Positions 1-7,077 of a stretch of DNA of 33,940 nt are shown in pieces. The stretch comes from Candidatus Heimdallarchaeota archaeon (lineage in GTDB: Archaea; Asgardarchaeota; Heimdallarchaeia; Heimdallarchaeales; Heimdallarchaeaceae), in NCBI GenBank assembly GCA_021399345.1, contig JAAFKI010000070.1, positions 1 to 33,940 of the forward strand, given 5' to 3'. Made by a program: the position numbers and the translations under genes. Position 1 is the first letter of the stretch; every line of letters begins with the position of its first letter. Below the pieces are notes generated by a model that was not told the origin of the DNA, did no database searches, and saw only the letters and a list, made by a program, of their open reading frames with translations.

Positions 1-738
1 GTCTTACCTAAACTGCGAAGACGTTTTACCAGGAAAGGTGCGATCGATTTAGGGTCTATCAACTTTGTAGCCTTTGTGGATAACCTTGGGTCTCAACCAA
101 TTGTTATCAAGGATCATGGAAAAGGAATCAGAAGTATTATTCAATATTATTTGAAAAAACAAACACAATTAAGAGAGCAATATGTCCAGCAGCAAAGAAA
201 CCAATTGAAAACAAGGAATAAACTCAGCTATGGTCCAGCTTATTATTATCTTCGCGAGAAGTGGCGAAAGAAGCTCAAAGATGCCATTCACAAACTCACC
301 AAGTATTTAGTAGACTTGTGGATTGAACGGAATTTACATGAAGTCATCATTGGATATAATGCGAAATGGAAGCAAAATGTCCATTTTTGGAAAAAGATCA
401 CCCAGATGTTTGTAGCTATCCCCTTCATGAAAATTATCCACAAGTTACAGTATAAAGCGGCTGAATATGGAATAAAAGTTGAGCTTATCCCTGAACAATA
501 TACTTCTAAAAGCAGTTTTCTGGATAATGAGTTTCCCAAGAAACGAATAAAGTATGTTGGACAACGAATTACTCGAGGGTTGTTTAAATCTGCTCAAGGT
601 TTTCTCATCAATGCTGATGTTAATGCTGCATACAATATCTTAATCAAAAGCGATCCGAAAGCACTGCCTAAACGGTGTGCGAACGGGGTAGGAGGATACG
701 TGATGTATCCACGTAGAGTGAGTGTTGACCCACAATGA
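1..738 (+). CDS. tnpB: TnpB-family RNA-guided nuclease (IS200/IS605-type), 5' truncated by window edge
   Basis: The frame is open from base 1, so the gene starts outside the window and the GTG at 76 is not its start. RuvC-I is visible upstream of that codon (AIDLGSINF, Asp at 46-48). RuvC-II is in VELIPEQYTSKSS and RuvC-III in LINADVNAAYNIL, so all three catalytic acidic positions look present. The zinc-ribbon cysteines usually found between RuvC-II and RuvC-III are absent (TSKSSFLDNEF and so on), as in a known TnpB subgroup with a degenerate ribbon. TnpB proteins are transposon-encoded nucleases guided by an omega-RNA that overlaps the 3' end of their own gene. No TnpA lies in the window. 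The family call is firm; whether the protein is active is unknown. Confidence 0.9.
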   Translation, partial: VLPKLRRRFTRKGAIDLGSINFVAFVDNLGSQPIVIKDHGKGIRSIIQYYLKKQTQLREQYVQQQRNQLKTRNKLSYGPAYYYLREKWRKKLKDAIHKLTKYLVDLWIERNLHEVIIGYNAKWKQNVHFWKKITQMFVAIPFMKIIHKLQYKAAEYGIKVELIPEQYTSKSSFLDNEFPKKRIKYVGQRITRGLFKSAQGFLINADVNAAYNILIKSDPKALPKRCANGVGGYVMYPRRVSVDPQ

Positions 739-790
739 CCTCTCCAAAAGACGTTCGACTATGCTTGGCTAATATGCCAAGATGACATAA
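640..790 (+). ncRNA. candidate omega-RNA / right-end structured region of the TnpB element
   Basis: The last ~100 bases of tnpB are noticeably more GC-rich than the surroundings and can form two mutually exclusive perfect 6-bp hairpins: GGATAC (694-699) with GTATCC (705-710), or TACGTG (697-702) with CACGTA (710-715). A third perfect hairpin, CTTGGC/GCCAAG at 764-781, follows the stop codon. Known omega-RNAs overlap the tnpB 3' end and run to the right end, which matches this placement. The boundaries and the function are inference. Confidence 0.3.
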
Positions 791-997
791 ACTCATCATG
801 ATACTTATGTTCCACTTGTGGTATTCTTGATTTTTCCCAAGAAGCATTTGGGAACCTATGCAAAGATTGCTATTAGTCTGGAAGACTTCATCAGCAAGAA
901 ATTCGGTGATGGTTTAAGTCAAATTCCAGCTCTAAAGACTTTAGAAGACTTTATCAAGCAGCTATATACGATAATCAAAGAATCTAGGCTAGTTTAA
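791..997 (+). pseudogene. decayed ORF fragment without start codon
   Basis: One frame is open from just after a TAA at 788-790 to a TAA at 995-997, about 68 codons, with no plausible start near its beginning. Its second half reads like genuine protein (ISLEDFISKKFGDGLSQ, then LEDFIKQLYTIIKESRLV), with amphipathic helical spacing, but I recognise no family. The location next to the TnpB element suggests a gene remnant left by insertion or decay. No other ORF occupies 739-1146; apart from this and the hairpins, that stretch holds nothing I can identify. Confidence 0.35.
834..854 (+). repeat. 7-bp perfect inverted repeat (hairpin)
   Basis: TTCCCAA (834-840) pairs with TTGGGAA (848-854) around a 7-nt loop. 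It lies downstream of tnpB and inside the decayed ORF at 791-997. It could be a transposon end hairpin or chance. Confidence 0.35.
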
Positions 998-1146
998 ATA
1001 CTATCCAAGAAGAGCTTAGAAACATTTTTGTCGGGAAATTCAAGGTTATGAATAAAAGTTTCAAGTCAACATGTATGTCTTTAATGTTAATTGAATTACA
1101 TTAACAAAAGATATTCAGTGAATTAAATGTTAGGATCTTTTTTTAA

Positions 1147-1347
1147 TTATATTTTGCGAAATTGCTCCTTCTCCTTTAATTTAATGTTTTCAGAGAAGTT
1201 TCCTTCATAATACTCCTTAGAAAGGAACTCTTTTAGTGAATCCCTGACAAGTTCAGACCTCGAGTCGTAATTCCCCATTGACATCATGTCATTCATCCAT
1301 TTAATCATGCTATCAGTTACTTTGAAAGTAATTAACCTCTTCTTCAT
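1147..1347 (-). CDS. ribbon-helix-helix (CopG/ParD-like) DNA-binding protein
   Basis: This 66-aa protein has the classic RHH layout: an N-terminal beta strand (KRLITFKVTDSMI), helix 1 (KWMNDMMSMG), a turn (NYDSRSE) and helix 2 (LVRDSLKEFLSKE), followed by a charged tail. RHH dimers insert paired strands into the DNA major groove and usually repress their own operon. No toxin partner gene is adjacent, so an antitoxin role is not supported; a stand-alone transcriptional regulator is more likely. The ATG at 1347 follows a TATA-like box centred ~33 nt upstream. It is the first intact gene beside the TnpB element. Confidence 0.8.
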   Translation of the reverse strand: MKKRLITFKVTDSMIKWMNDMMSMGNYDSRSELVRDSLKEFLSKEYYEGNFSENIKLKEKEQFRKI

Positions 1348-1374
1348 TTGTTGACCAAGCTATATGCTACACAC

Positions 1375-1386
1375 TATACATATAAC
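1375..1386 (-). promoter_or_regulatory. TATA-like box of the RHH gene
   Basis: On the minus strand the element reads GTTATATGTATA, preceded by an A-rich BRE-like stretch, and it ends 28 nt before the ATG at 1347. A second AT-rich match nearer the start (about 1358-1369) is too close for a leaderless start. Confidence 0.45.
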
Positions 1387-1514
1387 TTTTTTGTCGGAAG
1401 CCACGTTTTGTAATACCCAAATGTTACACTGTTAAAAAAAAGATATGATTAATCTTCAGATTCATTGAGTAAATAGTCGATTTTTTTAATGAACTAGATA
1501 AAAAGCGTATAAAT

Positions 1515-2633
1515 TTATTCAGAATCTATTCCAAATTCTGCTATTTCTTCTAGCTCATCAGCTTCTTTTTTCCACGCAGAGTACTTTTTCATTATTCCTT
1601 CAATGTCTCCTGATATTGACCTTGCAAGTTCTGCTCCCGTGGCTTTCTCAGCATCAATTTCCTCTACTTTCTTTATTTCTAAGATTGGTGCACCTTTTAG
1701 TTCTTCTCTTGCATCCTTCTCTTCTTCTATTCTATCGAGCCAGCTTCTATATTTGTCAATTTCCTCTACTTCAGTTCTATGATCCTTTATCATCTGAAAA
1801 ATTTCTGTCCTTATCGGTTTTGAGACATCCCAGGTCATTTGCCAGATTAAATCACTCTGATATTGCGAAAACTTCCTATCCATTTTGTTTTCAATAAAAG
1901 AAACAAATTTCCAAAATTTATCTCCTAAGATATCTGATATTTTTTTCTCCGCTGTTTCTTCATCAGATTCAATACTTAATGCGGTTTGAATTCCTTCTAA
2001 TTGTTCAAAGACATATTTTCTAATATAAGGCCACAAAGTTGGGAATTCTAGTAATTCTTCTTTTTCTTTTACTTGCTCAACTTCTGGTGTTTCTTCTGTG
2101 TGTTTTTCTTTCTTTTCTTTCACAGATTGTATCAGTTCATCTATGTCTTTGTACCCATTGTTCCTTGCGATCATTTTTAGAGCTGAATCTATAGAAAACA
2201 GTAGAGATGCAGGATGTTCCAATTTCGATTCACTCATTAAATCTTCCACAGCTAATTCTGAACCTACAGCCCCTAATGACAAAGCAGCTCTACTTTTTAC
2301 AATTACTTTTGGATCTTTTCTAAGCGAAATTAAAAGAGCAGATATCGCTTGAGGTGAAGAAAACTTTCCTAAGGACCTTGAAGCGGCTAGTCGGATTTTC
2401 TCTTCATTATCCATAAGACAATAGATCAGTGTTTCAATAGCTCTATGGTCAGCAATTTCAGATAAAGCAATAATCGCATAGGTTCTATTTTCAATTGTAT
2501 CTTGATTTACTACTTTTATTAATGGTACAACAGCTCTCTCGTCTCTTAGCTCTCCTAGTGCTAGAATGGCTTCTTCTCGTTTTTTAGCTTCCTCGTGACT
2601 AAGCTGTTTAATTAGCTTATTTAAGCTGACCAT
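1515..2633 (-). CDS. HEAT-repeat (PBS lyase-type) scaffold protein
   Basis: This protein is about 372 aa. The N-terminal half (about 1-165) has at least four ~31-residue helical repeats of HEAT/PBS-lyase type, with signatures such as ILALGELRDERAVVPLI, AIIALSEIADHRAIETLI and AALSLGAVGSELAVEDL. A Glu/Lys-rich linker follows (about 175-200), then a C-terminal helical region of unknown kind. HEAT arrays bind partner proteins; the partner here is unknown. Start choice: the frame is open to a TTG at 2705 directly after the Taw1 stop codon, but the ATG at 2633 sits the right distance downstream of a TATA-like box (2651-2665). The extra 24 residues would be encoded by promoter DNA, so I use 2633. 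It is downstream of Taw1 on the same strand, but the internal promoter suggests separate expression. Confidence 0.8.
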   Translation of the reverse strand: MVSLNKLIKQLSHEEAKKREEAILALGELRDERAVVPLIKVVNQDTIENRTYAIIALSEIADHRAIETLIYCLMDNEEKIRLAASRSLGKFSSPQAISALLISLRKDPKVIVKSRAALSLGAVGSELAVEDLMSESKLEHPASLLFSIDSALKMIARNNGYKDIDELIQSVKEKKEKHTEETPEVEQVKEKEELLEFPTLWPYIRKYVFEQLEGIQTALSIESDEETAEKKISDILGDKFWKFVSFIENKMDRKFSQYQSDLIWQMTWDVSKPIRTEIFQMIKDHRTEVEEIDKYRSWLDRIEEEKDAREELKGAPILEIKKVEEIDAEKATGAELARSISGDIEGIMKKYSAWKKEADELEEIAEFGIDSE

Positions 2634-2650
2634 GTTAAATATAAGAAATA

Positions 2651-2665
2651 CTAAAAATATAAGGG
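2651..2665 (-). promoter_or_regulatory. TATA-like box deciding the HEAT-protein start
   Basis: The minus strand reads CCTTATATTTTTAG, centred about 25 nt upstream of the ATG at 2633. It lies inside the possible TTG-initiated extension and argues against that longer start. Confidence 0.45.
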
Positions 2666-2705
2666 TTTTGTGCTCTTTTGTGAATTTTATACACACTTTT
2701 GACAA

Positions 2706-3662
2706 TCATAATTGCTTTCGAAAGCTATAATCTTCTTTTGCAATTAGTGTAACAGCTGAATTTTCCTTCTCATCGATTATTTTCAAATCAGAATCTTTTA
2801 TTATTTCTTCTGAAAACGCTCTTATCTTCTCATACCTTGGCATAATTTCATAAGATAGTCTCTTTCTAGCATCTCCAACGGACATAAATCCCTTGGGTTC
2901 CAGAAAGTGTGCTTCAGACTTTTCAAACCATTCTCTGAACTTTTCTGGTTCAATCATATTATAATCAGGTACTAAAGTTAATCTCATAACTTTCCGTGTT
3001 TTCAAAGATGGGAGAAGATCTATTGTTTGCAGAATCTTGTCCCAGGCATCCTTATCTGACGGTCTTGCTGTTTTTTCAAATGATTCTTTTGTTGGCGCAA
3101 TCATAGTCAGATATAGTTGAGATGGTAATGTATCAAGTTTTTCTAGAACATCTGGATTGGTTCCATTTGTTACCAAAAAGGTAGTCATTTTCCTAGAATG
3201 AAATTCTTCTATCAGCTCTCCTATTCGAGGATAAAAGGTAGGCTCTCCACTTAATGAGATAGCTGCATGTTTAGGATTAAATGCTTCATCATATTTCTCC
3301 ATAGGAACCTTAGCATGGTGTTTGTAACCTGCTATTAGTTTACGCTGATGATAAATCATAGAATCAACAATTGTTTCTGGATCATCTACTTGACAATCCA
3401 TTATTCCTTTATTATACCATGAAGCACTTCGCCAACAGAAAACGCATTTCAAATTACACCAGATAGTTGCTGGAGTGCATTGTAGACATTGATGAGAAGT
3501 GATGCCATAGAATTGACTTTTGTAGCAAACCCCTTCTCCCTTTAGTGAGTGTTTCAACCATGCACAGGTTTTAACAGCTGAATGATTACCTGCGATTCTA
3601 TACTGTTGTTTCTCAAGCTTTTCTTTTACTTCGCTTGGTATGGTACATGGTTCTATAGACAT
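2706..3662 (-). CDS. taw1: tRNA 4-demethylwyosine synthase (archaeal TYW1/Taw1), radical SAM
   Basis: Taw1 condenses N1-methylguanosine-37 of tRNA-Phe with pyruvate to make the tricyclic 4-demethylwyosine, using two [4Fe-4S] clusters. The 318-aa protein has the radical SAM motif CNLKCVFC (C69, C73, C76). It also has three upstream cysteines, C33, C46 and C59, whose spacing of 13 and 13 residues matches the second, pyruvate-binding cluster of archaeal TYW1. Further family motifs are the glycine-rich ISLSGEPTFYP and LVTNGTNP. The protein lacks the flavodoxin domain of eukaryotic TYW1, as expected for archaea. It starts at the ATG at 3662, with a candidate TATA box held in the loop of an inverted repeat (3681-3707). 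Confidence 0.95.
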   Translation of the reverse strand: MSIEPCTIPSEVKEKLEKQQYRIAGNHSAVKTCAWLKHSLKGEGVCYKSQFYGITSHQCLQCTPATIWCNLKCVFCWRSASWYNKGIMDCQVDDPETIVDSMIYHQRKLIAGYKHHAKVPMEKYDEAFNPKHAAISLSGEPTFYPRIGELIEEFHSRKMTTFLVTNGTNPDVLEKLDTLPSQLYLTMIAPTKESFEKTARPSDKDAWDKILQTIDLLPSLKTRKVMRLTLVPDYNMIEPEKFREWFEKSEAHFLEPKGFMSVGDARKRLSYEIMPRYEKIRAFSEEIIKDSDLKIIDEKENSAVTLIAKEDYSFRKQL

Positions 3663-3680
3663 TAAAACACCAAATAATGA

Positions 3681-3707
3681 ATTCTATTTCAATATATCGA
3701 ATAGAAT
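3681..3707 (-). promoter_or_regulatory. TATA-like box flanked by an 8-bp inverted repeat (Taw1 promoter)
   Basis: ATTCTATT (3681-3688) is repeated inverted as AATAGAAT (3700-3707). The 11-nt interval holds the best TATA-like element for taw1, CGATATATTG on the minus strand, centred ~33 nt upstream of the ATG at 3662. Such a placement would suit a repressor competing with TBP, or a hairpin in a longer transcript. Confidence 0.4.
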
Positions 3708-3713
3708 GAAATT

Positions 3714-3736
3714 AAAAAAATATTCCAAAATTGGAA
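3714..3736 (-). terminator. hairpin plus T-run terminator of the STAS-like gene
   Basis: On the minus strand, just after the stop codon at 3748, TTCCAA and TTGGAA (3723-3736) can pair across a very short loop and are followed by a run of seven T (3714-3720). It lies between the STAS-like gene and the taw1 promoter. Confidence 0.45.
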
Positions 3737-3747
3737 AAAAGACGTAT

Positions 3748-4143
3748 CTACTTTTTAACTAAAGACTCCAAAGTAATTTCATCTAGAAATCCAAATCTAC
3801 TCTGATCACTTAACCAGGATTGAGCTTGGAAATCATTATCAAAAATCTTGATTTTGTCTTTAATCTCTTTATTTTTTATTTTCTTCTTCTTTTTGAATAA
3901 GAAGGCAATGTTAAGAATTATTTTTCCTTTTATTGCTAGCATGTTAGCAACTATATTGGCAATTTCTTCAGCCTCATTAGGGTCATAAGCTGTAACATCG
4001 ATAAGATAAAACAAGGGTTTTTTAGCATTATCAATCTGTTCTTTTAGACATCTTTCTAACTCTTTCTCCATCTTATCATCATAAGACCCTTCAAACCCCA
4101 TACGAACAATAACCTGGGAAATATACCTCACATGAATTGTCAT
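3748..4143 (-). CDS. small alpha/beta protein, possible STAS/SpoIIAA-like fold
   Basis: This protein is about 131 aa. A strand KPLFYLIDVTAYDP is followed by a helix EAEEIANIVANMLA, a strand KIILNIAFLF and, near the C-terminus, KIFDNDFQAQSWLSDQ. A hydrophobic strand, then a helix, then a strand ending in an aspartate and an Ala/Trp-Leu helix, is typical of SpoIIAA-like STAS domains. The identity is too weak for a firm call. There is no signal peptide or membrane span; a Lys-rich loop (KKKKKIKNKE) is unusual. Start: the ATG at 4143 is preferred over a TTG at 4158 because a TATA-like box (4163-4173) is centred 25 nt upstream of the ATG. The gene is divergent from the GtrA gene. Confidence 0.55.
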   Translation of the reverse strand: MTIHVRYISQVIVRMGFEGSYDDKMEKELERCLKEQIDNAKKPLFYLIDVTAYDPNEAEEIANIVANMLAIKGKIILNIAFLFKKKKKIKNKEIKDKIKIFDNDFQAQSWLSDQSRFGFLDEITLESLVKK

Positions 4144-4256
4144 TAAATCACTTATCAAACGTTAATATTTATCTTTGATGAGATACTTAAAAACGATTTG
4201 ATTTAACCATATTTGCCTTACTTGAAGAAACCATGCTTCCACACTAGAATTAATAA

Positions 4257-4808
4257 ATGCATTCTACAAATTCTTGTTGGTTGAGAATGGATCAAGAAAA
4301 TAGCATGGACGAAACCCCTTCAGAAAAGTCTTCCTTCTTTGATAAAGAGAGAAACTTGCGGCTTTCAAAATTCGTTATAGTTAGTCTTGTAGGTTTAGGT
4401 CTAAATTATCTCTTTCTCTTTCTTATGATGTTAATTCTCGAATCATCAGGATTAACTGGAGTGCTGTTCACAGTTTGGTTTCTAAACGTTTCAGATGTTT
4501 TAGTTTCACAAGCTGTTGCTATAGCCATTGTGATGATATACAATTATATAATTAACAAAATATGGACTTTCAAGAAACAAGAGAAAGAGGTCGAATTTAA
4601 CACATTCTGGCAATTCATAAAATTCGCAATCGTGGGTGCCTCAGGAACTGTGATCAACCTTGGGCTAGTTTATGTCTTCTATGACCTAATCGGTTGGAAC
4701 GAATATCTTGCAGTTACAATAGGCTTTGTAGTATCAGTTCTAACCAATTTTATCCTCAATGATATTTGGACATTCAACCCAAAATTCGGCAAAGAGAGAG
4801 AAAAATAA
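4257..4808 (+). CDS. GtrA-family four-helix membrane protein
   Basis: After a hydrophilic N-terminus (about 35 aa) there are four membrane helices in two homologous halves. Each half begins with a motif like KFVIVSLVGLGLNYLF or KFAIVGASGTVINLGL and ends with the signature NYIINKIWTF or NFILNDIWTF. The [NS]F/Y-x2-N-x-[IR]-WTF ending defines the GtrA/DPMS family, whose members are thought to flip or position lipid-linked sugars such as polyprenyl-phosphate-glucose. No glycosyltransferase is adjacent, so the substrate cannot be guessed. The start is uncertain: the ATG at 4257 gives 183 aa; the ATG at 4287 (MDQENSM...) is an alternative. The gene ends 2 nt from the convergent zinc-ribbon gene. 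Confidence 0.85.
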   Translation: MHSTNSCWLRMDQENSMDETPSEKSSFFDKERNLRLSKFVIVSLVGLGLNYLFLFLMMLILESSGLTGVLFTVWFLNVSDVLVSQAVAIAIVMIYNYIINKIWTFKKQEKEVEFNTFWQFIKFAIVGASGTVINLGLVYVFYDLIGWNEYLAVTIGFVVSVLTNFILNDIWTFNPKFGKEREK

Positions 4809-4810
4809 TT

Positions 4811-5152
4811 TTAGGTTTCTTTTCCACAATTTGAACAGAAGGTTGAGTCTTTTTCTATTTTATGCTTACAATCATCACAGAATCTAACATTGTAATCTTT
4901 TTTTTGTTGTTCATATTCCTTAGTAACTTTACTGTGATGGGAAGCTAAATTTCCGTACAAAGATGCTCTTCTAGAAGAAAACCCTCGTCGAGATAAGAAC
5001 CAAAAAAAGACAAAAAGTACAATGGCAATTCCAGATACAGTTAGAAATATGACTAAATCCTTATAGAACCAATAGTATACCCCTACAAGTACTATTATGA
5101 GTACAAACCAGGTAAAACCACCAAATCTATAACGTTTTCTTTCCAAAGTCAT
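4811..5152 (-). CDS. two-helix membrane protein with C-terminal zinc ribbon
   Basis: This 113-aa protein has a short basic N-terminus, two adjacent membrane spans (about residues 12-55), a soluble linker and a C-terminal zinc ribbon, CDDC then ten residues then CSNC followed by Gly. Both termini probably face the cytoplasm. Small membrane proteins tipped with this DZR-like ribbon are common in archaea; the function is unknown. I start at the ATG at 5152 rather than a TTG two codons upstream. It follows the 588-aa gene on the same strand by 26 nt, so the two are probably co-transcribed. Confidence 0.75.
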   Translation of the reverse strand: MTLERKRYRFGGFTWFVLIIVLVGVYYWFYKDLVIFLTVSGIAIVLFVFFWFLSRRGFSSRRASLYGNLASHHSKVTKEYEQQKKDYNVRFCDDCKHKIEKDSTFCSNCGKET

Positions 5153-5178
5153 GTTCAAACATCTCTTAGTAAAAGCGG

Positions 5179-6945
5179 TTATAAATTATCTTCTCCTTCT
5201 TCAAAATTATTATTTTCAGGTGAAAGGAACTCAAATTCTAAGATTTTTAGTTGCTCTAAATGGAATGGGAACGGTTCTGGAAACAATGGAAATTTCTTCC
5301 TCCAATCCTTTTTATCGGTTATCCAGGAGTTAAAATCTAGTGGATTTATCGGTTTGTCAAACCTTAGAGGTCGCTCTGCTTTTTCTCCTTTGATTATCTT
5401 GTCAATTTGCTCTCTAAATTTCTCATAGTAATATTGTTCTGAAAGATTTAATATTTTGAGCATTTTGGCATCTGTGTACTCATCATCTGCTTTCATTAGA
5501 AATATTTCCGCTCGAGGAATGTTGTTCCTATACAGTTGGTAGAGAGCAAGCATTGTATAGCTGTAAATAGGTACATACCTGTTATTGAAGAGCATCAAAT
5601 AAACTTCAGCAGATCTATCGAAGTAATTCTGAGATAATCTCAAGTGTTCAATGTTTTCTTCTTCAGCCCATCTTATCAACCAATATCTAGCTAGTAAAAG
5701 GGAGAGTTCTGGATCACCGATATCTATTCTTTGTGTCTTAATTATTTCCTCCATTGTGCTAACATCATCTACCAGGTCGTAGACATAAGCTCCAAAGGAG
5801 ATTTTTGCATAAATTCCAATCAGATTAAATGAAATTCCTATCTCTTCTCGTTTAGATCTACTTAGAAGATCTTTGACATACCCCTCTATCTCGCTGAGAA
5901 TTTCTTCAACAGCAAACTTAATTGCAGACTTTGTTAATTCAGGTTTCTCATCTTTTAGATCTCCAACAAATTTTGAATTCTTATATTGAGTTTGTAATAA
6001 GTTATTGAGTATTTGATAGAATCTAGTTTCGAGAAGCAATGCCTTCTGCTGAATATAGAAACTTCTAATTGTCTCGCTGAACAGCTCATCATTCTTATAC
6101 GGTTCAATTTCACTTAAAGCTCTTGAATTTTCCATGTACGCTAAATTCAGAAACTCAGCAACATTCTCATTTGTAAAACGAGCACTGAGCAGGTGGAGTT
6201 GAGCTTTTAGTGAAAAAAGGGAAGATTCAGAAATTTTAGTTTTAAGTAATTCAAAAGGCTCTTCATCTAGCTCTTTTAGGTAATGATGACCCAACCTTGC
6301 TTTTTCAAGAGCTTCATCAAATAGCTTACACCAATCTAGAAAGTCTTCTTTAGGAATCACAGGAACAGTAACTAAAAAATTATAGAGAGTAAGGACAAGA
6401 ATTTGAGCATAATTAGTTGCAGATTTGATGATATTTTTTTTCTCAAATTTAGTTAAATCTAGTCTCAAAACTGAATCAAGCTGCATGTAATCAATTAAGA
6501 AATTCAAGTGTTGCTTTTCCTTGAATAACAATTCTGAGATTTTATCTTTTGATGGTGACTTCCCATACACAAGTGTCTGCTCGATTGCACCATCCAAAGT
6601 ATAGTATGGATTTAATCCTTTCAACTTTGAAAACAAATCGATAAATGCTGACAAAGCTGGATAGAGCATGAATTGAGAAGTACAGTGTTCTACGGCATTC
6701 CACATAACTTTGATACTGTAAACTAGGAAATCGAAATAATCTTTCTTATACACACCAGATAATCTGAATAATCGAGAAGTGTAAGTTTTGAAATGAGCAA
6801 TTTTTGTAATAAAAAGATCAACATCAACGTTTTTCTGAGTAAGAGTTGAAACTATATCATCTACTTGTTTTTGAACAAAAAGAATCTTCTCCTTAGGTTG
6901 TAATGTAAGGAATAATTTCTGTTTCTCTTCAAATTCATTACTCAT
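5179..6945 (-). CDS. unrecognised 588-aa all-helical protein (TPR-like)
   Basis: I do not recognise a family. The protein is soluble, with no signal peptide or membrane span, and is almost wholly helical by composition. The part around 400-500 has helix pairs with TPR/SEL1-like spacing (LLARYWLIRWAEEENIEHL, AEVYLMLFNN, YTMLALYQLYRNNIPRAEIF). Before that come long amphipathic helices, and the C-terminus (about 545-588) is Pro/Phe-rich then acidic. No catalytic motif is visible. It probably acts as a scaffold or adaptor. It shares a transcription unit with the small zinc-ribbon membrane protein downstream, so the two may work together. The ATG at 6945 has a TATA-like element at about 6967-6979. 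Confidence 0.6.
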   Translation of the reverse strand: MSNEFEEKQKLFLTLQPKEKILFVQKQVDDIVSTLTQKNVDVDLFITKIAHFKTYTSRLFRLSGVYKKDYFDFLVYSIKVMWNAVEHCTSQFMLYPALSAFIDLFSKLKGLNPYYTLDGAIEQTLVYGKSPSKDKISELLFKEKQHLNFLIDYMQLDSVLRLDLTKFEKKNIIKSATNYAQILVLTLYNFLVTVPVIPKEDFLDWCKLFDEALEKARLGHHYLKELDEEPFELLKTKISESSLFSLKAQLHLLSARFTNENVAEFLNLAYMENSRALSEIEPYKNDELFSETIRSFYIQQKALLLETRFYQILNNLLQTQYKNSKFVGDLKDEKPELTKSAIKFAVEEILSEIEGYVKDLLSRSKREEIGISFNLIGIYAKISFGAYVYDLVDDVSTMEEIIKTQRIDIGDPELSLLLARYWLIRWAEEENIEHLRLSQNYFDRSAEVYLMLFNNRYVPIYSYTMLALYQLYRNNIPRAEIFLMKADDEYTDAKMLKILNLSEQYYYEKFREQIDKIIKGEKAERPLRFDKPINPLDFNSWITDKKDWRKKFPLFPEPFPFHLEQLKILEFEFLSPENNNFEEGEDNL

Positions 6946-7077
6946 TAATAGTATAATGACATAGAAATTGATAAAGACTACTAAACTATCAAAAAATAAA
7001 ATTTAAATACTTTCAATGTTTTAAAAGCCAAGAGAAACATTTATAAGAATCCAAAGACAGTATATCATAAAGACGAT
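6946..7077. promoter_or_regulatory. divergent intergenic promoter region
   Basis: This 132-nt AT-rich spacer lies between two divergent genes. A TATA-like box for the plus-strand NosD-like gene is TTTATAAG at 7040-7047, about 35 nt before the ATG at 7078. A minus-strand candidate, about 6967-6979 (AGTCTTTATCAAT), lies 28 nt before the 588-aa ORF. Confidence 0.4.

Larger units (their letters stand above)
1..860 (+). mobile_element. 3' portion of an IS200/IS605 (IS1341-like) element
   Basis: The element contains the tnpB 3' part and several short hairpins downstream (764-781 and 834-854), as expected near the subterminal right end of IS200/IS605 elements. The true right boundary cannot be fixed by eye: these elements have no terminal inverted repeats or target duplications, so 860 is only a working limit. 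The left end lies outside the window. Confidence 0.5.

Noticed and set aside
1147..1347. RHH protein as an antitoxin
   Set aside because: No adjacent toxin-like ORF on either side; the upstream neighbour is the decayed TnpB region and the downstream one a HEAT protein.
2634..2705. 24-codon TTG-started extension of the HEAT protein (hydrophobic, signal-like)
   Set aside because: It overlaps a well-placed TATA box, and the ATG at 2633 begins the first helical repeat.
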